Part shown: piece after piece, positions 31,400 to 44,437 of the stretch
Numbering within the stretch: the stretch's first letter is position 1
Layout of the letters: each line of letters opens with the position of its first letter
DNA from: Byssochlamys sp. IMV 00236
Taxonomy: Eukaryota > Ascomycota > Eurotiomycetes > Eurotiales > Thermoascaceae
Assembly (NCBI GenBank): GCA_001931875.2
Contig: MSJH02000794.1
Span: 176,853-240,852 of the forward strand
Direction of reading: 5' to 3'
DNA length: 64,000 nucleotides
Made by a program: the position numbers and the translations under genes
The notes under the pieces: model-generated
The model's database searches: none
Seen by the model: only the letters and a program-made list of their open reading frames with translations
Told to the model about the DNA's origin: nothing

Positions 31400-34300
31400 A
31401 TGCCGCATTTTGAAGCCTCCCCCGAGGACAACAACCTCGAGCCAATTGCCGTGGTTGGCATGTGTAAGCATTCTGCCCCAGGATACTCTAGCACAAGAGG
31501 TCTCTCACTGACCACGAATCTTTGGATGCAGCATGTCGGCTTCCAGGTGGCGTTAATTCGCCCTCGTATCTATGGGACTTGCTCGTGTCCAAGGGCTCCG
31601 TCCAGACACCACGTGTTCCCGAGTCACGATTCAACATTGATGCCTACCTACACTCAAACCTCGAGCGGCCAGGAAGCTTCAACGTAGCTGGAGGATACTT
31701 TCTAGACCAGCCTGCTGAGAACTTCGATCCGAGCTTCTTCAATATGACCCCGGTGGAGGCAATGTGGCTTGACCCGCAGCAGCGCAAGATGCTCGAGGTG
31801 ACTTATGAGTGCTTTGAGTCTGCTGGTCTGTCGCTTGATGAGATTGCAGGATCCAACACGGCTGTCTTTGTCGGCAGCTTTACGAGCGACTATCAGCAGA
31901 TGTCGATCCGGGAGCCTGACTTCCGTCACAACTACGCCGCAACTGGCGTCGACCCAGGATTGATAAGCAACCGTATTGGGAATGTATTTGATCTTAACGG
32001 GCCAAGCTTTACGATCAATACCGCTTGCTCGTCGTCAATCTACGCACTCCACAACGCTTGCCATGCGCTGCGTAGCCGGGACTGTTCAGGGGCACTGGTT
32101 GGCGGTGTCAACCTTATTTTGACCGTTGACCAACACATGAACACTGCAAAGCTGGGAATACTTTCTCCCACATCCACATGCCATACTTTCGACGCATCGG
32201 CCGATGGGTATGGCCGGGCTGAGGGCGCTGGGGCTCTGTACCTTAAGCGCTTGTCAGATGCAATCAGGGATGGAGATCCCATCCGAGGCGTGATTCGCTC
32301 CTCTGCTGTGAACACAAACGGAAAGGTTCCTGGAATGGGTATCACCCATCCGAGCAAAAAGGGCCAGGAACGAGTTGTACGAGCGGCATACGAGCGGGCG
32401 GGTTTAGACCCTTCCAGAACCGCATATCTAGAGTGTCATGGCACAGGTACACCAGTGGGTGATCCGATCGAGAGGTGAGTTGACCAGTCTATTTGTCGAT
32501 TTGCTTAACATTAATACATCGGTCACCACCGCGCAGTCATGCTGTTTCCTTGGCCATGAACGACACCCGCAGCAAGGAGAGCCCTCTCCTTATCGGGGCC
32601 ATTAAGGCGAATATTGGACATAGCGAGGCGGCCAGCGGGATATTCGCGGTCATGAAAGCGGTCATGATGACTGAAGCCGGCGTGGTGCCCGGTGTGGCGG
32701 GGCTCAAGACGTTGAATCCAGCGATCAACGAAGAGGACTGGAACATCAAAGTGAATCGAGACACCGTGCCTTGGCCGTCGGGGTTTCTCGAGCGCCGAGC
32801 TGGGGTGTCATCGTTTGGATATGGCGGCACCAATGGTCATGTCATCGTGGAAAGCATCGAATCCTTGTATCCTCATTATCAACACGGCAAGCCCAAGAAT
32901 GAAGCCCCATACAACCACTCAGCACTGCGACCGTTTCTGGTCGGGCTCTCAGCGCACGACCAGGCAACTTTGACAAGAAACATTGCTGCCCACGGTGCAG
33001 TAGCCAATAAGTTCTATCTAGCTGATCTTGCGTATACCCTCCTCGAGCGTCGTACGAAGCTCCCACAACGAGCCTTCACGGTGGCCTCGGAGGAGTCCAT
33101 CAATGCCGACTTTGACCTCTCGTCGTTCAAGTTCGGCCCAAGTCCCAAGAGCATCCCAAAGGTCGGTTTCATTTTTACTGGTCAAGGTGCTCAATGGGCT
33201 GGGATGGGTGTGCAAGTCATGAAAACGTTCCCCTCATTCATGGCAAGTATCCGGAGGATGGACCGAGTTCTCCAACGTCTATCCCAGCCGCCTACATGGA
33301 CCATTGAAGCGACGTTGATGGAACCGAAAGAGACGAGTCGGATCAACGAGGCAGAGATTTCCCAGCCGGTGTGCACAGCAGTGCAGATTGCCCTCGTGGA
33401 CTTGTTTGCCGAGTGGAATATCATTCCCTTGGCGACAGTGGGCCACTCATCAGGAGAGATTGCAGCTGCCTACGCTGCGGGTCGTATCTCTGCTGCCGAA
33501 GGCGTTGTCGCTGCATTTTTCAGAGGCTACGCAGTGAAGCATCATGCCCCTGTTGGCGCTATGCTGGCTGTTGGACTAGGCCGCGACGAAGTCTGCCCCT
33601 ACCTAGGCGACAGTGAGGTCGTGATTGCTTGCGAGAATTCACCGGCCAGTGTCACGCTCAGTGGACCCATCGAGGCCATTCACTCGGTCAAGGCGCGACT
33701 CAGCCAGAATGAAGTCTTTTGTCGAGAGCTCAAGACAGGAAAAGCATATCACTCGCCACAGATGAGTGCGGTCTCGAAAGCCTACGATGCCTTGCTCGAT
33801 GAGTGGGTTCGCGCCCAGGCAGCACATTTGGTGGACCGACGCCGTCCTAGAGCAAGCTGGGTTTCATCGGTCACAGGGAAAGAGGTTATCGACGACACAA
33901 TTCCTACGACATACTGGAGCGAAAATCTTCGCTGCCGCGTTCTCTTCGATGCGGCGGTCTCCGGCGTAGGCAACCTTGAAGTGCTACAGGGCGAGGACGT
34001 GGTCATGATCGAGATTGGCCCCCATAGCGCTCTGGCTGGTCCGTTCAAGCAGATTTGCAAAGCCAACAGCAACATGGCCGCGTATTCATATGTTCCCTCG
34101 CTCATCCGTGGTGAAGATAGCGCTGTGCGAGCTCTGCATACCGCTGGCAACCTGTGGATGCTGAACTATAACATCGCCATTGACAAAGTCAACCAGGTCC
34201 TGTTGCCGCCAGGACCTAATGGTATTTCCAAATTGCAACGCCCGTTTGTACTTCCGGATCTACCATCCTACAACTGGAACTATGACAGGACATTCTGGGC

Positions 34301-37300
34301 GGAGCCTCGGGCGAGTCGGGAAATCCGCTCCATGCATGAACCCCGACATGACCTCCTCGGGCGTGAAGTGGCTGGTCTGTCGCACCAGTCGAGAATCTGG
34401 AGGAATATTTTGCGGACCCGTGACGTTCCTTGGCTTTCAGATCACCGTGTAAGTTCTACCCTCGTTCATATTGTATTGNNNNNNNNNNNNNNNNNNNNAT
34501 TGAAGATTAACTGTGTTCAGCTTGGTAATGTAAATGTTTTCCCTGCTGCTGGCTATCTTTCTCTAGCCTATGAGGCAGTACGCCAAATTTTCCACGAAAG
34601 AGAGCCCTCCCTCGACAGTATCACTTCCAGAAATGTGACCCTCCAAGTGGCCCTAGCTATTCCTGATACAGACGATGGGGTCGAGATTCTGGTGCAATTG
34701 ACAGAGCTGCAAAAGCCGTCGACTAGCAAAGCTAGCCCTTGGTACTCATTTGCAGTCAGATCCATCTCCCAGCAAGGACAGTGGACCGTTCACTGTGCAG
34801 GCAAGGTCTCTATCAACTATCGGGATGAAGATCAACCCCAGCAACAGCAGCATCCAGTCGATACTTCAAAGCTCACGCGCCGAGTCACTGGAAAGACATG
34901 GTATGATGCCTTTAAGCGCGTGGGATTCGAATACGGGCCCAGCTTTCAGCCCCTGAATCAGATTCGCACGGATATCAAGTACCACCATGCTGTTGCGCAA
35001 GCAGAGATTGTCCCTAGCAGTGGTTTAATAACTGGAGAGTCGCCGTATTTACTTCATCCATCAACCATCGACGGTTGCCTTCAACTGATTATAATTTCAA
35101 TCAACCGTGGCTTGCACAAGGAAATGCCCCATGGTGTGGTACCTATAAATATCGATGAACTCACCATCTGGGCTCCTGGGGACGAAGTCGGGAGCGTCGG
35201 AGACGCTGTCGCCTGGACAACCGATTTGAGCGGGCGATACTTCATCTCTCACTCGCAGCTCATGACGCCAGCCGGTAGGAAGGTACTGGATGTGAAAGGG
35301 CTTAGATCTGTTGCCTACGAAGCAGCAGTGCCTCCAAAAGCCGATGTGGATCGCGCCAGAGAGCCGTATATGCAGACGGTGTGGAAACCCGACATTACCA
35401 CATTCGACGACTCGCATGCCATCTCTAACCTGATATCGGCGGAGGAGACTTCTGAGGTGAGCATTGTTTCTAGGCTTTCCGAGCTTATCAATCACAAGCG
35501 CCCGGTTCGCAGTGTTCTTTTTGCTGGTCGTCCAGATGGCGACATAATGCACACCGTTCTTGGGCATGTTTCACATGCTCAGAACATCACAATCGTGGAT
35601 TCCGAAAAGGACTACCTGGATTCGCTCCAAGAAGATTCCTCTTTCAGTTTTCCTAGTACATGTTCTTTTGTCATCGCCCAGGGACATTTCCCGAATAAAT
35701 CGATGCCTGAGACCTGGGACCTGGTTATACTCGGTCAAGCCGGTAAGATCGCCGAGCAGAGGGTCTTCCTGACAAAATGCCACAACATCATGTGGTCTGC
35801 GAACAGTGAAGAGGGATTGTACTTGACCAAGGAACTCTCGCAGCTCGCCTTTTCGGTGTCTCGCACAGCTCACACTCAAGATACCTGCCTGCTGTACTGC
35901 TCCAGTAACCTTGACTCACAGGGTAATCTTCCTCCATCACCGGAATCACTTTCAATATTCCATCGTGACGATGAAACTCAGAAGCTTGCTGCCAATGAAT
36001 TACTGCCAAACCATGGAGCTGTCGTGGAGACGAAAGCTCTTTCTAAGGCGGCAGCAGCCGAGAACGCCAAGTTCGACAGGCTCATCATCTACGACACAGA
36101 TGGGCTTCTGCTTTCGTCACTCTCTGAGGATACCTTTGATGCCTTGAAGATCATCTTGACTTCTGGCAAGCCAATTCTCTGGCTGACTTCAGGCGCCAAT
36201 GAGGGCAGGTCGGCGGCGGCAGCGATGAGCCAGGGTTTCCTGCGCACACTCCGCTCAGAGCAAGCTAATGCACAGATTCTGCTCCTGGACACTGATCAGA
36301 AAGTGAGCCCATCTGACTTACAGCAAGCGATTCTCAAATGCCTCAGTCGCATCTCGACAAAGGATTCGGAATGGGATACAGAGCTTTGGCTGCACAAGGG
36401 AGTCCTTCATATCCCTCGTATTTTCCCGAATGACTCCTTGAATGTCTCGTTCACAGAGGCAGGCAGGGCGATAGAAGAGACCATATTATCTGACGATAGA
36501 TCACTGGCTGGAAGATTCGATATCGGCGATGCCATTGTCTTCGAGTCACGCGAGGCTGTGGATCTTGATGACGGTGAGCTTGAATTACGAGTTGATGTTG
36601 TTGAGCTGGCGAAGGATTCTTTGCGCGTGGGACACACTGGGTCGCAAATCGTCGTTGGAACGATCAAGAGGGTTGGTGGGGGTCTAGACAAAGACCTACT
36701 TGGTCAACAGGCCGTAGCCTACTCTTCGACATCGTTTGTGACATCAATTCGTGCCAAATTCCAGGAAGTCGCCGTCTTTTCCGGCCTTGCGGGCGATATG
36801 CTCGCTGCAAGCCTGCCCAGCCTGATTCCAGCAACACATTTACTTCTCCGAACGGCTCAAGCCCAGGCCCAAGACCGAGTGCTACTTCTGCCTAGTCCGA
36901 TGCCATTTGTCAAGGCTGTTGCAAGGCTTCGGAGTATAATTGGGTTTCGACTAGACATTCTGGTCTCAACAGACCAGGATTATGCGCAGGTACTCGCCGA
37001 AATCCCCCCGTCCCCAGATGTGCAGGTGTCTCTGTCATCCACGCTTCATAGAATTGACAGTCCCCTTGACCTGCACAAAGAAAGTCAGCCCACGGTCATA
37101 ATAGCCCAGGACTTTTCGCCATTCAGTCAGGAGGCTTGGCGATCAATTCCGGCCCTGGGACGCTTTGTCCTCGCGTCTACCGCAGTGGACGCGAGTCCCG
37201 ATACGCTCCCCTTTACCCGCGGAGCATCATTCCAATCGACGACCGTAGAAGCCTTTCTCAAGCACGACCCAAAATCACTTCTTGAATTGCTCCAGTACAC

Positions 37301-38865
37301 AATCAAACTGCTGCAACAGAACCCAGATCTTGGCGCCCTTCCGGGTCCTACTGTTATCGATGTGGCGGATCTCAGAGACCTTTCGAGTATACAGCGAGTC
37401 TTGGAGAGCACCGAATCCACCGTTCTAAGGTATAGATACGGTCACAGCATTGTTCCAGTAAGTCGTAACTTTCATTCCTTTCCAGAACCAATATTCGTAC
37501 ATAGCTTCTAACCTTTACCGCGCACAATAGGTGCGAGACTCGTCCGGCGGCTTGAGATTCCAATCCGACGTTGCTTACCTTCTGGTAGGGTGTCTTGGAG
37601 GGCTGGGGCGAAGTCTCACTAAGTGGATGATGGAACGAGGAGCACGGCATTTTGTGTTTATATCTCGTTCTGGTGCCGACAAGCCCGAGGCAGCTATGGT
37701 ATGTCTAACCCTCGCCCGGCAATAACACAGAAAGAGTTACTAATGATCTTTCCGCTTACAGCTTGTGGATTCCATTTGGCAGGCGGGTGCTGCAGTCGAC
37801 GTGTATCGAGCTGATGTGTCAAAAGAACAAGATGTCGCAGGCGTCATTAGGACTGTCACAGCTAGTCGGCCCATCCGGGGCGTTGTACACGCCGCTATGG
37901 TCCTAGAGGTAAGTCGAAGATTCCTTCATTCTTTCTCTTGGCCTCTTTCGTAACACCGTCGCTTTCAGGATGGACTCTTCGAGCGCATGGACTTTTCTCA
38001 ATTCCAAGCATCCGTCGTGCCCAAAAAGGACGGCGCGCGAAATCTCCACAACGCGCTAGAGACTGCCGGCATCGATCTCGACTTTTTCGTCATGACGAGC
38101 TCTATCTCCGCTACGATGGGCAATCCTGGCCAAGCCAATTACTGTGCTGGAAACAGTTACTTGGATGGCCTCGCGTGGCAACGATATACAGCCGGAATTC
38201 CAGCCACATCGTTAATTCTACCGATGATTTTGGATGTCGGCATTGTCTCCGAGAACGTGGGCATTGAGGTCGCACTTTCCCGCAAGGCCATGTACGGAAT
38301 TGACGAGATAGAGATGCTCCGTGGGTTTGAAACCGCTATGTCGATTACCCACCCATCAGACAATCATCCATTCACAGCAGAAATGATGGGTAACGCTCAG
38401 GTTATCCTTGGATTAGAGCCCGCCTACCTAGCCGCAGCCATACAATCTGCTGGGACAGGAGAAGACGCATACTGGTTCCACGATGCACGATTCCTGCACC
38501 TCCGTTCCTCTGTGGAGACCATTATCAAAAGTACTTCCGGTGGCAGTAGTAACAGCGATAGCGACATTGGCAGCGAACTTAAAGCAGCTCAGGCTAAGGG
38601 TGCCGGGGAGGTGCTGACAGTCATTTCCAGGACGGTAATTGACAAACTATCTCGAATGCTGCTGGTTCCAGCTGAAAACTTCGAGTTCGAGGGCAGCTCT
38701 GTTGCTAGTTACGGGATCGATAGTATGATTGGGACAGAGCTACGGAACTGGTTATTCAAGCAGTTTGGGTTGGAGATCTCGTTCCAGCGCTTGCTCGACT
38801 CTACCATGAATGTCAAGGCATTGGCCACTGCTATTGCTCAAGGTATGGGCTTACTAGAGCTATAA
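31400..38865 (+). CDS. Highly reducing polyketide synthase, 2355 aa (KS-AT-DH-remnant MT-remnant ER-KR-ACP)
   Basis: Iterative type I PKS. Exons: 31400-31463, 31532-32474, 32537-34448, 34521-37457, 37531-37698, 37762-37908, 37969-38865 (7068 bases, in frame). KS (about 14-430) has [16 protein letters not shown] and [12 protein letters not shown] (about 545-850) has [16 protein letters not shown] (about 930-1240) has the His in [16 protein letters not shown] and Asp in [10 protein letters not shown]. Where the C-methyltransferase should have its SAM motif there is [11 protein letters not shown] (about 1300). Where the ER should have its GGVG NADPH motif there is [16 protein letters not shown]. 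Both are shortened and probably inactive. KR (about 1952-2230) keeps [11 protein letters not shown] and the Tyr in [15 protein letters not shown] has GIDSMIG (about 2307). There is no thioesterase or reductase; release must be by another enzyme or lactonisation. The predicted product is an unmethylated polyene or pyrone. Confidence 0.96.
34479..34498. other. Run of 20 undetermined bases (assembly gap)
   Basis: Twenty N lie inside the PKS. They fall within an intron I place at 34449-34520 (GTAAGT donor, TTAAC branch, TTCAG acceptor), so the protein is probably unaffected. The true gap length is unknown. Confidence 0.95.
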
Positions 38866-39346
38866 AATGGGCGTTAAGGGACTGTTAATATAATCCAATA
38901 GAAGTGCCTTGGTAGTTACTTTTAGTATTATTTAGTTTTAGTGATAACAGCAAGTGTCCTTAGGCTAAGTCCATATACCATCTGGGCGGAATCGCGGAGA
39001 TCGCGGGCTGCGTACTTACTATATTTAATTGTTACAAGACGAACTACTTTACTTGAAAGCATAACTAACCTTTTTGGGTTTAGGAGTAGGCTGCTGCAGC
39101 TTACTGACGCGGCTTCTGTATTAACTATATATTTAATATAAACTCAACCATTTTTATCAACTTACTGTAATAAGGGGCATACAGGGGCTAGCTGAATTGC
39201 GTAGTTTAAGCCAATGCTGGTATTACAATGTTGCCAATCCAAGACTTAAATATCCTTTCCCCTTAAGACTGGTTCAACTCCCAGTTGTCTCCCTATCTAG
39301 CCGTCTATCTCGCACCAGCCAGGGAGTGCGGCTGTTATTATCCCCC
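38866..39346. other. Convergent intergenic region between PKS and first SDR
   Basis: No gene seen. It is AT-rich apart from a short GC patch at about 38980-39012 (GGCGGAATCGCGGAGATCGC) that resembles one at 14068-14100 in the aldehyde dehydrogenase promoter. Confidence 0.5.
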
Positions 39347-40141
39347 CTAGCAAACTGTTAAGTATAACCCATTCAGCCGCCTCGCTTGGTTCTCGCACAG
39401 CATTGCCACCGTCCACGCAACTTCATCCGGTTCCGTTAACCGCGGAGTAATCGGCAGCTTCGCGACGGTGGCACGGATCATCTCTTGCACTTCGGGCGGC
39501 GACAAGAGTACGCCCTCCGTGGCCACAGGCCCCGGCGCAACTGTATTGACGGTACATCCGTACTTACGCGGCAAATCTTTGGCCCAGGATCTCGTCAAGC
39601 TTTCCACCATGCCCTTGGTGCCGGCATAGATGCACATGTTTGGCTCTGGATCGCGCGACTGGGAACTGCAGATGTTGATGATGCGCGAACTGCCGCCATC
39701 ATCATCGGTCGTGGTCGGCGGAAGATATTTCAGGCAGGCTCGGGTGAGTAATAATGTGCCACGGCCATTGACGTTGACCACTTGGTCCCACAGCTCTGTG
39801 AAGGCTTCATCCTCGAGTGAGTCCAGCGGGGACAGTTTACTGATTCCCGCGTTGTTGACGAGGATGTCGATCTTGCCAAACTCCGCGGCTGCAGCGTCTG
39901 CCAGGGTCTGCGGCCCCGTGAGTGTGGAGAGATCGGCTTCGACGATGATGGATTTAATGCTGTCTCGCGTGGGTAGGCTATCGAGGACATGCTGTGCTAG
40001 GGCTTTGTCGGATAGGAAAGGGTAGTGGATAACCACGTGGGCGCCACGCCGGGAGAGCTCGCGCGCAATTGCGGCGCCGATCCCCGTGTTGGAGCCACTG
40101 ACGACGGCGACCTTTCGCTCCAAAGTGCTGGTAGCTGCCAT
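39347..40141 (-). CDS. Short-chain dehydrogenase/reductase, 264 aa
   Basis: NAD(P)-dependent oxidoreductase acting on a hydroxyl or keto group. Single exon. The cofactor motif is VVSGSNTGIGAAIA, the structural motif NNAG is in VDILVNNAGIS-like wording, and the catalytic Tyr-x-x-x-Lys is in IYAGTKGMVE, with Ser in the preceding ICSSQS. VNTVAPGPVATEG is the usual strand after the active site. The C-terminus stops at NGLYLTVC, about five or six residues shorter than the family's usual SGG ending, which should not affect catalysis. It is a close relative of the SDR at 53.8 kb and probably acts on the polyketide. Transcribed toward the PKS 3' end. Confidence 0.93.
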   Translation of the reverse strand: MAATSTLERKVAVVSGSNTGIGAAIARELSRRGAHVVIHYPFLSDKALAQHVLDSLPTRDSIKSIIVEADLSTLTGPQTLADAAAAEFGKIDILVNNAGISKLSPLDSLEDEAFTELWDQVVNVNGRGTLLLTRACLKYLPPTTTDDDGGSSRIINICSSQSRDPEPNMCIYAGTKGMVESLTRSWAKDLPRKYGCTVNTVAPGPVATEGVLLSPPEVQEMIRATVAKLPITPRLTEPDEVAWTVAMLCENQARRLNGLYLTVC

Positions 40142-40462
40142 GTTGAAGAATTATGGGGTTAATTTGATTCTGGACTCGAGGGGGATAAAGCTGGTGCACT
40201 AGTTATAGATGCTTCTATAGAGGGCCTCACGAATTACTGTACATTAAATAGGTACCGGGTGTATATATACATTGGCCCGGTATAGTAGATATGGGGCGGT
40301 AACCCGACGTAAGCGCCGGCAAGCCGGTGCTACTACTGAGAGGAGGTTCGGCAAAATGCGAGAAATAGTAAATATAAATTTGCTGCTGCTCGCAAGACGT
40401 CGCGTCAACTCCGGTTGTACCCTCAGGATGTAGATACCCTACAGGCAAGTTTATATTCAGTC
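40142..40462. promoter_or_regulatory. Promoter of the first SDR, 3' flank of the regulator
   Basis: It contains a paired CCGG motif (CGCCGGCAAGCCGGTG at about 40313-40328). No gene seen. Confidence 0.45.
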
Positions 40463-43335
40463 CTAACTCATCACTGCGGACTCTGAGAAATTCGCCTGTT
40501 CCACCAACACTCCCAGTGCGAGCAGAAGGCGGCATATATTCTGCACCAAGAGCGGCGGTGGTGACCGGTCTTGAACACCGGTAAACCGGTCCGTTAGCCT
40601 CTGGACCACTACCCTCATCAGGCCATCCGTCTCCAAGATCGGTACATATACATTATTGTTAGTATTATCATCCCCGTCTTCCCCTTTCCCAGCTGTCAAA
40701 CTTCTCAATCGACCCTTCGTCGTGGCGACCGATAAGCTCGCCGACCCTTGACCGACCCGGATCCACTTCTGCATCTCTAATGTCTCCTCACCGTCCAGGA
40801 AAAGCACTCCGGTGGACGGGGACGATGTGGTCGATGATGACACTGGCTGCGACTGAGCAAGCAGGCTGGTATTATTGGACATGGACCCGTACACCCACAG
40901 ACACATACTCGCATGGTATGCGGGAACCGCATGGAACTCCAACAGATGCTCCGACGGGATGCTCCGCATAAACCGCAGCACTTGCCCAGCATGCCAGCAG
41001 ACTATCCGAGCTCGTTCCGTCTGTGCCCACCGAGACACCAGCGGATAAACCGTCTGCGCCTCTTCGATGCCTTCTCGTCCCGTGACGAGTTCAATCTTGT
41101 CGAATGGCGCATACAGGTGCATCAGACATAGCTCTAACAGCAGATCTGATGTCGGCGGGCGTTCGGGGTCATCGTCCTCTCTACCTCGGCGAATATCCTG
41201 CAGAATCTGGAGAAGCCGTATATGCTGGCTATCGTCCGAGAGAATACTGTTCCTGGCCAAGTCTGACTCCCCCGCGAAGAGTACGGACCGTGTATCTCGG
41301 GTCTGTAGGATCAGGGATAATGTTGCATACAGGACGGACAGCTGCAGGAGCTGCTTATCAAACAGGCTAGAGGACATCCTATAGTGATACGGATCTCCAA
41401 GGCAGTCGCTGACCGACGGAGATCGAGGGGGCCGGGTTGGGAGGAGCTTGAGATAGATGTCCTTCCATTCGGATGCGGACTTTGCCTGCCATAATTCTCG
41501 CGCTTCTGGTACCGGGAGGCACATCTCCGCTGCTGTGACACCGGCGCCAACGTGTGTAACCAGAGACGCCCGGACGCAATAAGCGTGCACATTGTGAGCG
41601 AGCCTAGGCAAAATCTTTTATTAGTTTGTATTCGAATTTCCTTCTTCTTTCTTTCTTTCTTTCTTTCTTTCTTTTTTTCTTTTTTTCTTTTTTTTTTGCC
41701 TGGGCACTGCAAACACCCATGCCGCTTTCCAATCCTTTAGATGAACACCGGCGTACCTCTTCCATGATTCCTCCTGTACCCAGCGACGCCATTTCAGCTC
41801 CAACTCCGGCCCATGGTCATCTATCGCGGGGGAAATCGTCGAGTATGAAGCCCGTCGAAACCGAGCGCCTCCTCGCAACATCTTTCCCTCTTACGTTAGT
41901 TCCAATATATGGTACGATTGAGAAAAGCGGCACTTGCACATACATTCAGCAATACCCCGCAGAAGCCACCAGCCCGTTCCATCTTCCGCTTGATGCCACT
42001 CCACTGTCCAACCTGGACGAGCAAAGCGTGGGCTTGAACATACTGCAGATCTCGCGAAAGAATATTCGACTTATCCATCTGTTTGATGACCCCTCGTTAG
42101 CACGAACACACACACGCACACTGTCTCTTCTCTCCACTTCCCTCTTCCGCAGGGACTTGGTTATATAACGCTGCCAATGGAGTAACGACGGAGCACACTA
42201 CCACTCACCACCTGGAATAATTGCACGGTCAGGATCTCCAGAATAGCCAGCCCAAACCGTTGGACACCGCAGCTGGATGACCTCAGCGCCCCGGCTGCGA
42301 TGCAAGCAGCCACCAGCTCTACTTCTGCCTCCGAGGACCGAAAGCTGGGGATGTGCAGGTAGGTATCGGTCTGGAGCGCATGATGCGAGAGAAACACCTT
42401 CAGGATCCGATCCAGCACCTCCGTCGCGGGAAAGGCCGACAACACCGCAGGGATATTGCTCGGTTCACAACAGTTCACCATCATGGCGAGTAGTTTGTCC
42501 CGCGTGATCGACTTGACTGAGTCCGTGTTCAGACTGGGATCCCAAACGCCCAGGCAATCCATCGCCAGCGTCGCCGCGTGATTCAGGGCCAAGTGACGTT
42601 CCTCATTCGCCCGATAATCTTTCTTCTCCGGATACCACTGGCCCACGGACAGGCTGAAGGCGTTCAAGACTGCCTGTGAAGATTCGCTCCGCGCCAGGCA
42701 GATCGGACTCATGGCGGGTGGCGACAGGGACAACGGTTTCTCTCGCGCCTCCTTGGGGGCCCGTTGATCCGGGTACAGAGAAGACAGAAAATCAATGTCG
42801 GGCGTATTGAGCGAGTAGTCCATGCTGCTGGCGAGATCAAATAGATTGCTGTCGTTCATAAGATCCCAATCGGAGCCCGTTCGTAGATCGACCGCTGCCA
42901 TCGGAACGTCCAATGCATTTCGCCCGGCGCCTTCCTCCTCTCGCATGGCATCCAAACTGGTCATCTGGTCTGAAGATTTTTTTCATCTTAGTGTATCTTT
43001 GTGGAAGATGCGTCTTTTTTTTGTTTTCACAACTTACCGGAGGCTTCTATATCTATCTCCCCGGCCATGGGCGCACTCGGTGGCGTAGGCCGTGTGAAAC
43101 CTGAGGCCTGATGACGGGGGCTTCCATCCGTGTCTTTATAGGATGCATACGGACGCACGCACGTCTGGCCTCTTCGCTGGCATCGTCGACAGGTCTTCTC
43201 GTTGTCGCATCTGGCCTTGGCCATGGCGCAGGCGTCGCAGGCCTGGGACGCGCGAGGCGCCGACCGCTGGCCAAGCAGATGGTGCCTTTTATGCCGTGAA
43301 CTGGACCGATACTGCTCATTTCCTTTCCGTTTCAA
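40463..43335 (-). CDS. Zn2Cys6 transcription factor next to the PKS, start codon not found
   Basis: Likely cluster-specific regulator. The zinc cluster reads CDACAMAKARCDNEKTCRRC followed by CQ-type spacing to the last Cys. Downstream exons are 42969-42209, 42078-41956, 41881-41757 and 41603-40463; the first exon ends at 43038, and all joins are in phase. The middle region has the fungal regulator motif VGQWSGIKRKMERA and, restored by splicing, WVQEESWKR plus LAHNVHAYC. The 153-base intron between the last two exons holds a pure purine (GAAA)n tract. In the zinc-cluster frame there is no ATG between an upstream stop at 43371-43369 and the first Cys, so the true start must be in an upstream exon I could not place, or the 5' end is damaged. 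Confidence 0.8.
41641..41697. repeat. (CTTT)n microsatellite and poly-T run inside an intron
   Basis: CTTT units followed by T-runs broken by single C. On the coding (minus) strand this is GAAA-rich and sits within the 153-base intron of the regulator, so length changes would not alter the protein. Confidence 0.85.
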
Positions 43336-44437
43336 TGAAATGTTTCGCCTACCCTTGCCTATTAGTGATTAAAGTACCGGAAGTAAAATGCTGCGAGGGT
43401 AGAAGCAGATATGAAGAAGCAGGTACGACGGGACATCCTCACTCATTTCCACCCTGGGCTTTATGCATCTCGCCTGCCCGCTGAGATCTGGATTGAAGCT
43501 CCAAAGACCCCAAGTACTGTCCAGTATCATGTTCTGCGTTGCCAGAGATATCTGCCATCCATCGCGTCTCCATTGTTCGGGTTCGCAGGTCGACTTCTCA
43601 CCTTGACCTGATGGAACTCCACCCTCGTTCATCCCGCTGATGGACGCATCCACTCTGATAATATACTGCTACAAGCCTGCGGCCGGAAAAGGCAGATTAT
43701 AACAAGAAAAAGATGTGGGGAAGATGTGGGGGTTGTGTGTGTCAGTGTGTCTGTGATAGAATGTACTATGGCTCCAACACCCAACGGGACTGGTCATTAA
43801 CCCCGGTCGATCTATTAGTCTGGGGTTTCAGCCAACACCCTGTAAAGCTAAAGCAAGAATTAGCGTCACCAAAAGACCGAGTGATCATTCTTTTCTGGGC
43901 CAGGCAGTATGGATATGTGGTTGTCTGTGTAGTTAGTGTAGCTAAGTTAGCATTCGCTTGCCTATTTTATATCTGCAAAGCAGTTCTTTCCATGCACAAA
44001 TAAATGTATCGCCTCCACAACCAAATGGTTAAATTCCTACTGAGGATCAATGTATCTAATGCAGCGAGGCTTTTTAGTGGAGCCTTCAGTCAAAGGAACC
44101 CCCAGAGTTTACTAAAGAGGAACTGGCAGAATATGGCCAAATAACAATGTAACCATTCGGCCGCGGATAGATATATATAATTGAAGTTACTATGGACTGG
44201 CAGTGCCTGACTAGTAGTACTACAGAATTTATATAAATCTATATATAGCAAATAGTAGTCCTCAGTTGCATTTCAACTTATAAGAACGACACCAAATGTC
44301 AAGGGAACTTGTGAACAGCTCTGGTGAGCACGATATAAACCACACACCAAATCCTCATGCTCCGCGGTGGCTAGACGCAATGTCTTCCTTGGTCTCCAAT
44401 ATCGAATCGAGACAAAGCTTTCCATTCTTTCCACTTG
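43336..44437. other. 1.1 kb upstream region of the cluster regulator
   Basis: It must include the regulator's promoter and perhaps its first exon. No other gene supported; several short frames overlap on both strands. Confidence 0.45.

Noticed and set aside
41621..41881. A Lys/Glu-rich 'coiled-coil' tail on the regulator reading through the GAAA tract
   Set aside because: The tract lies in a 153-base intron with good splice sites; splicing restores a conserved regulator motif.
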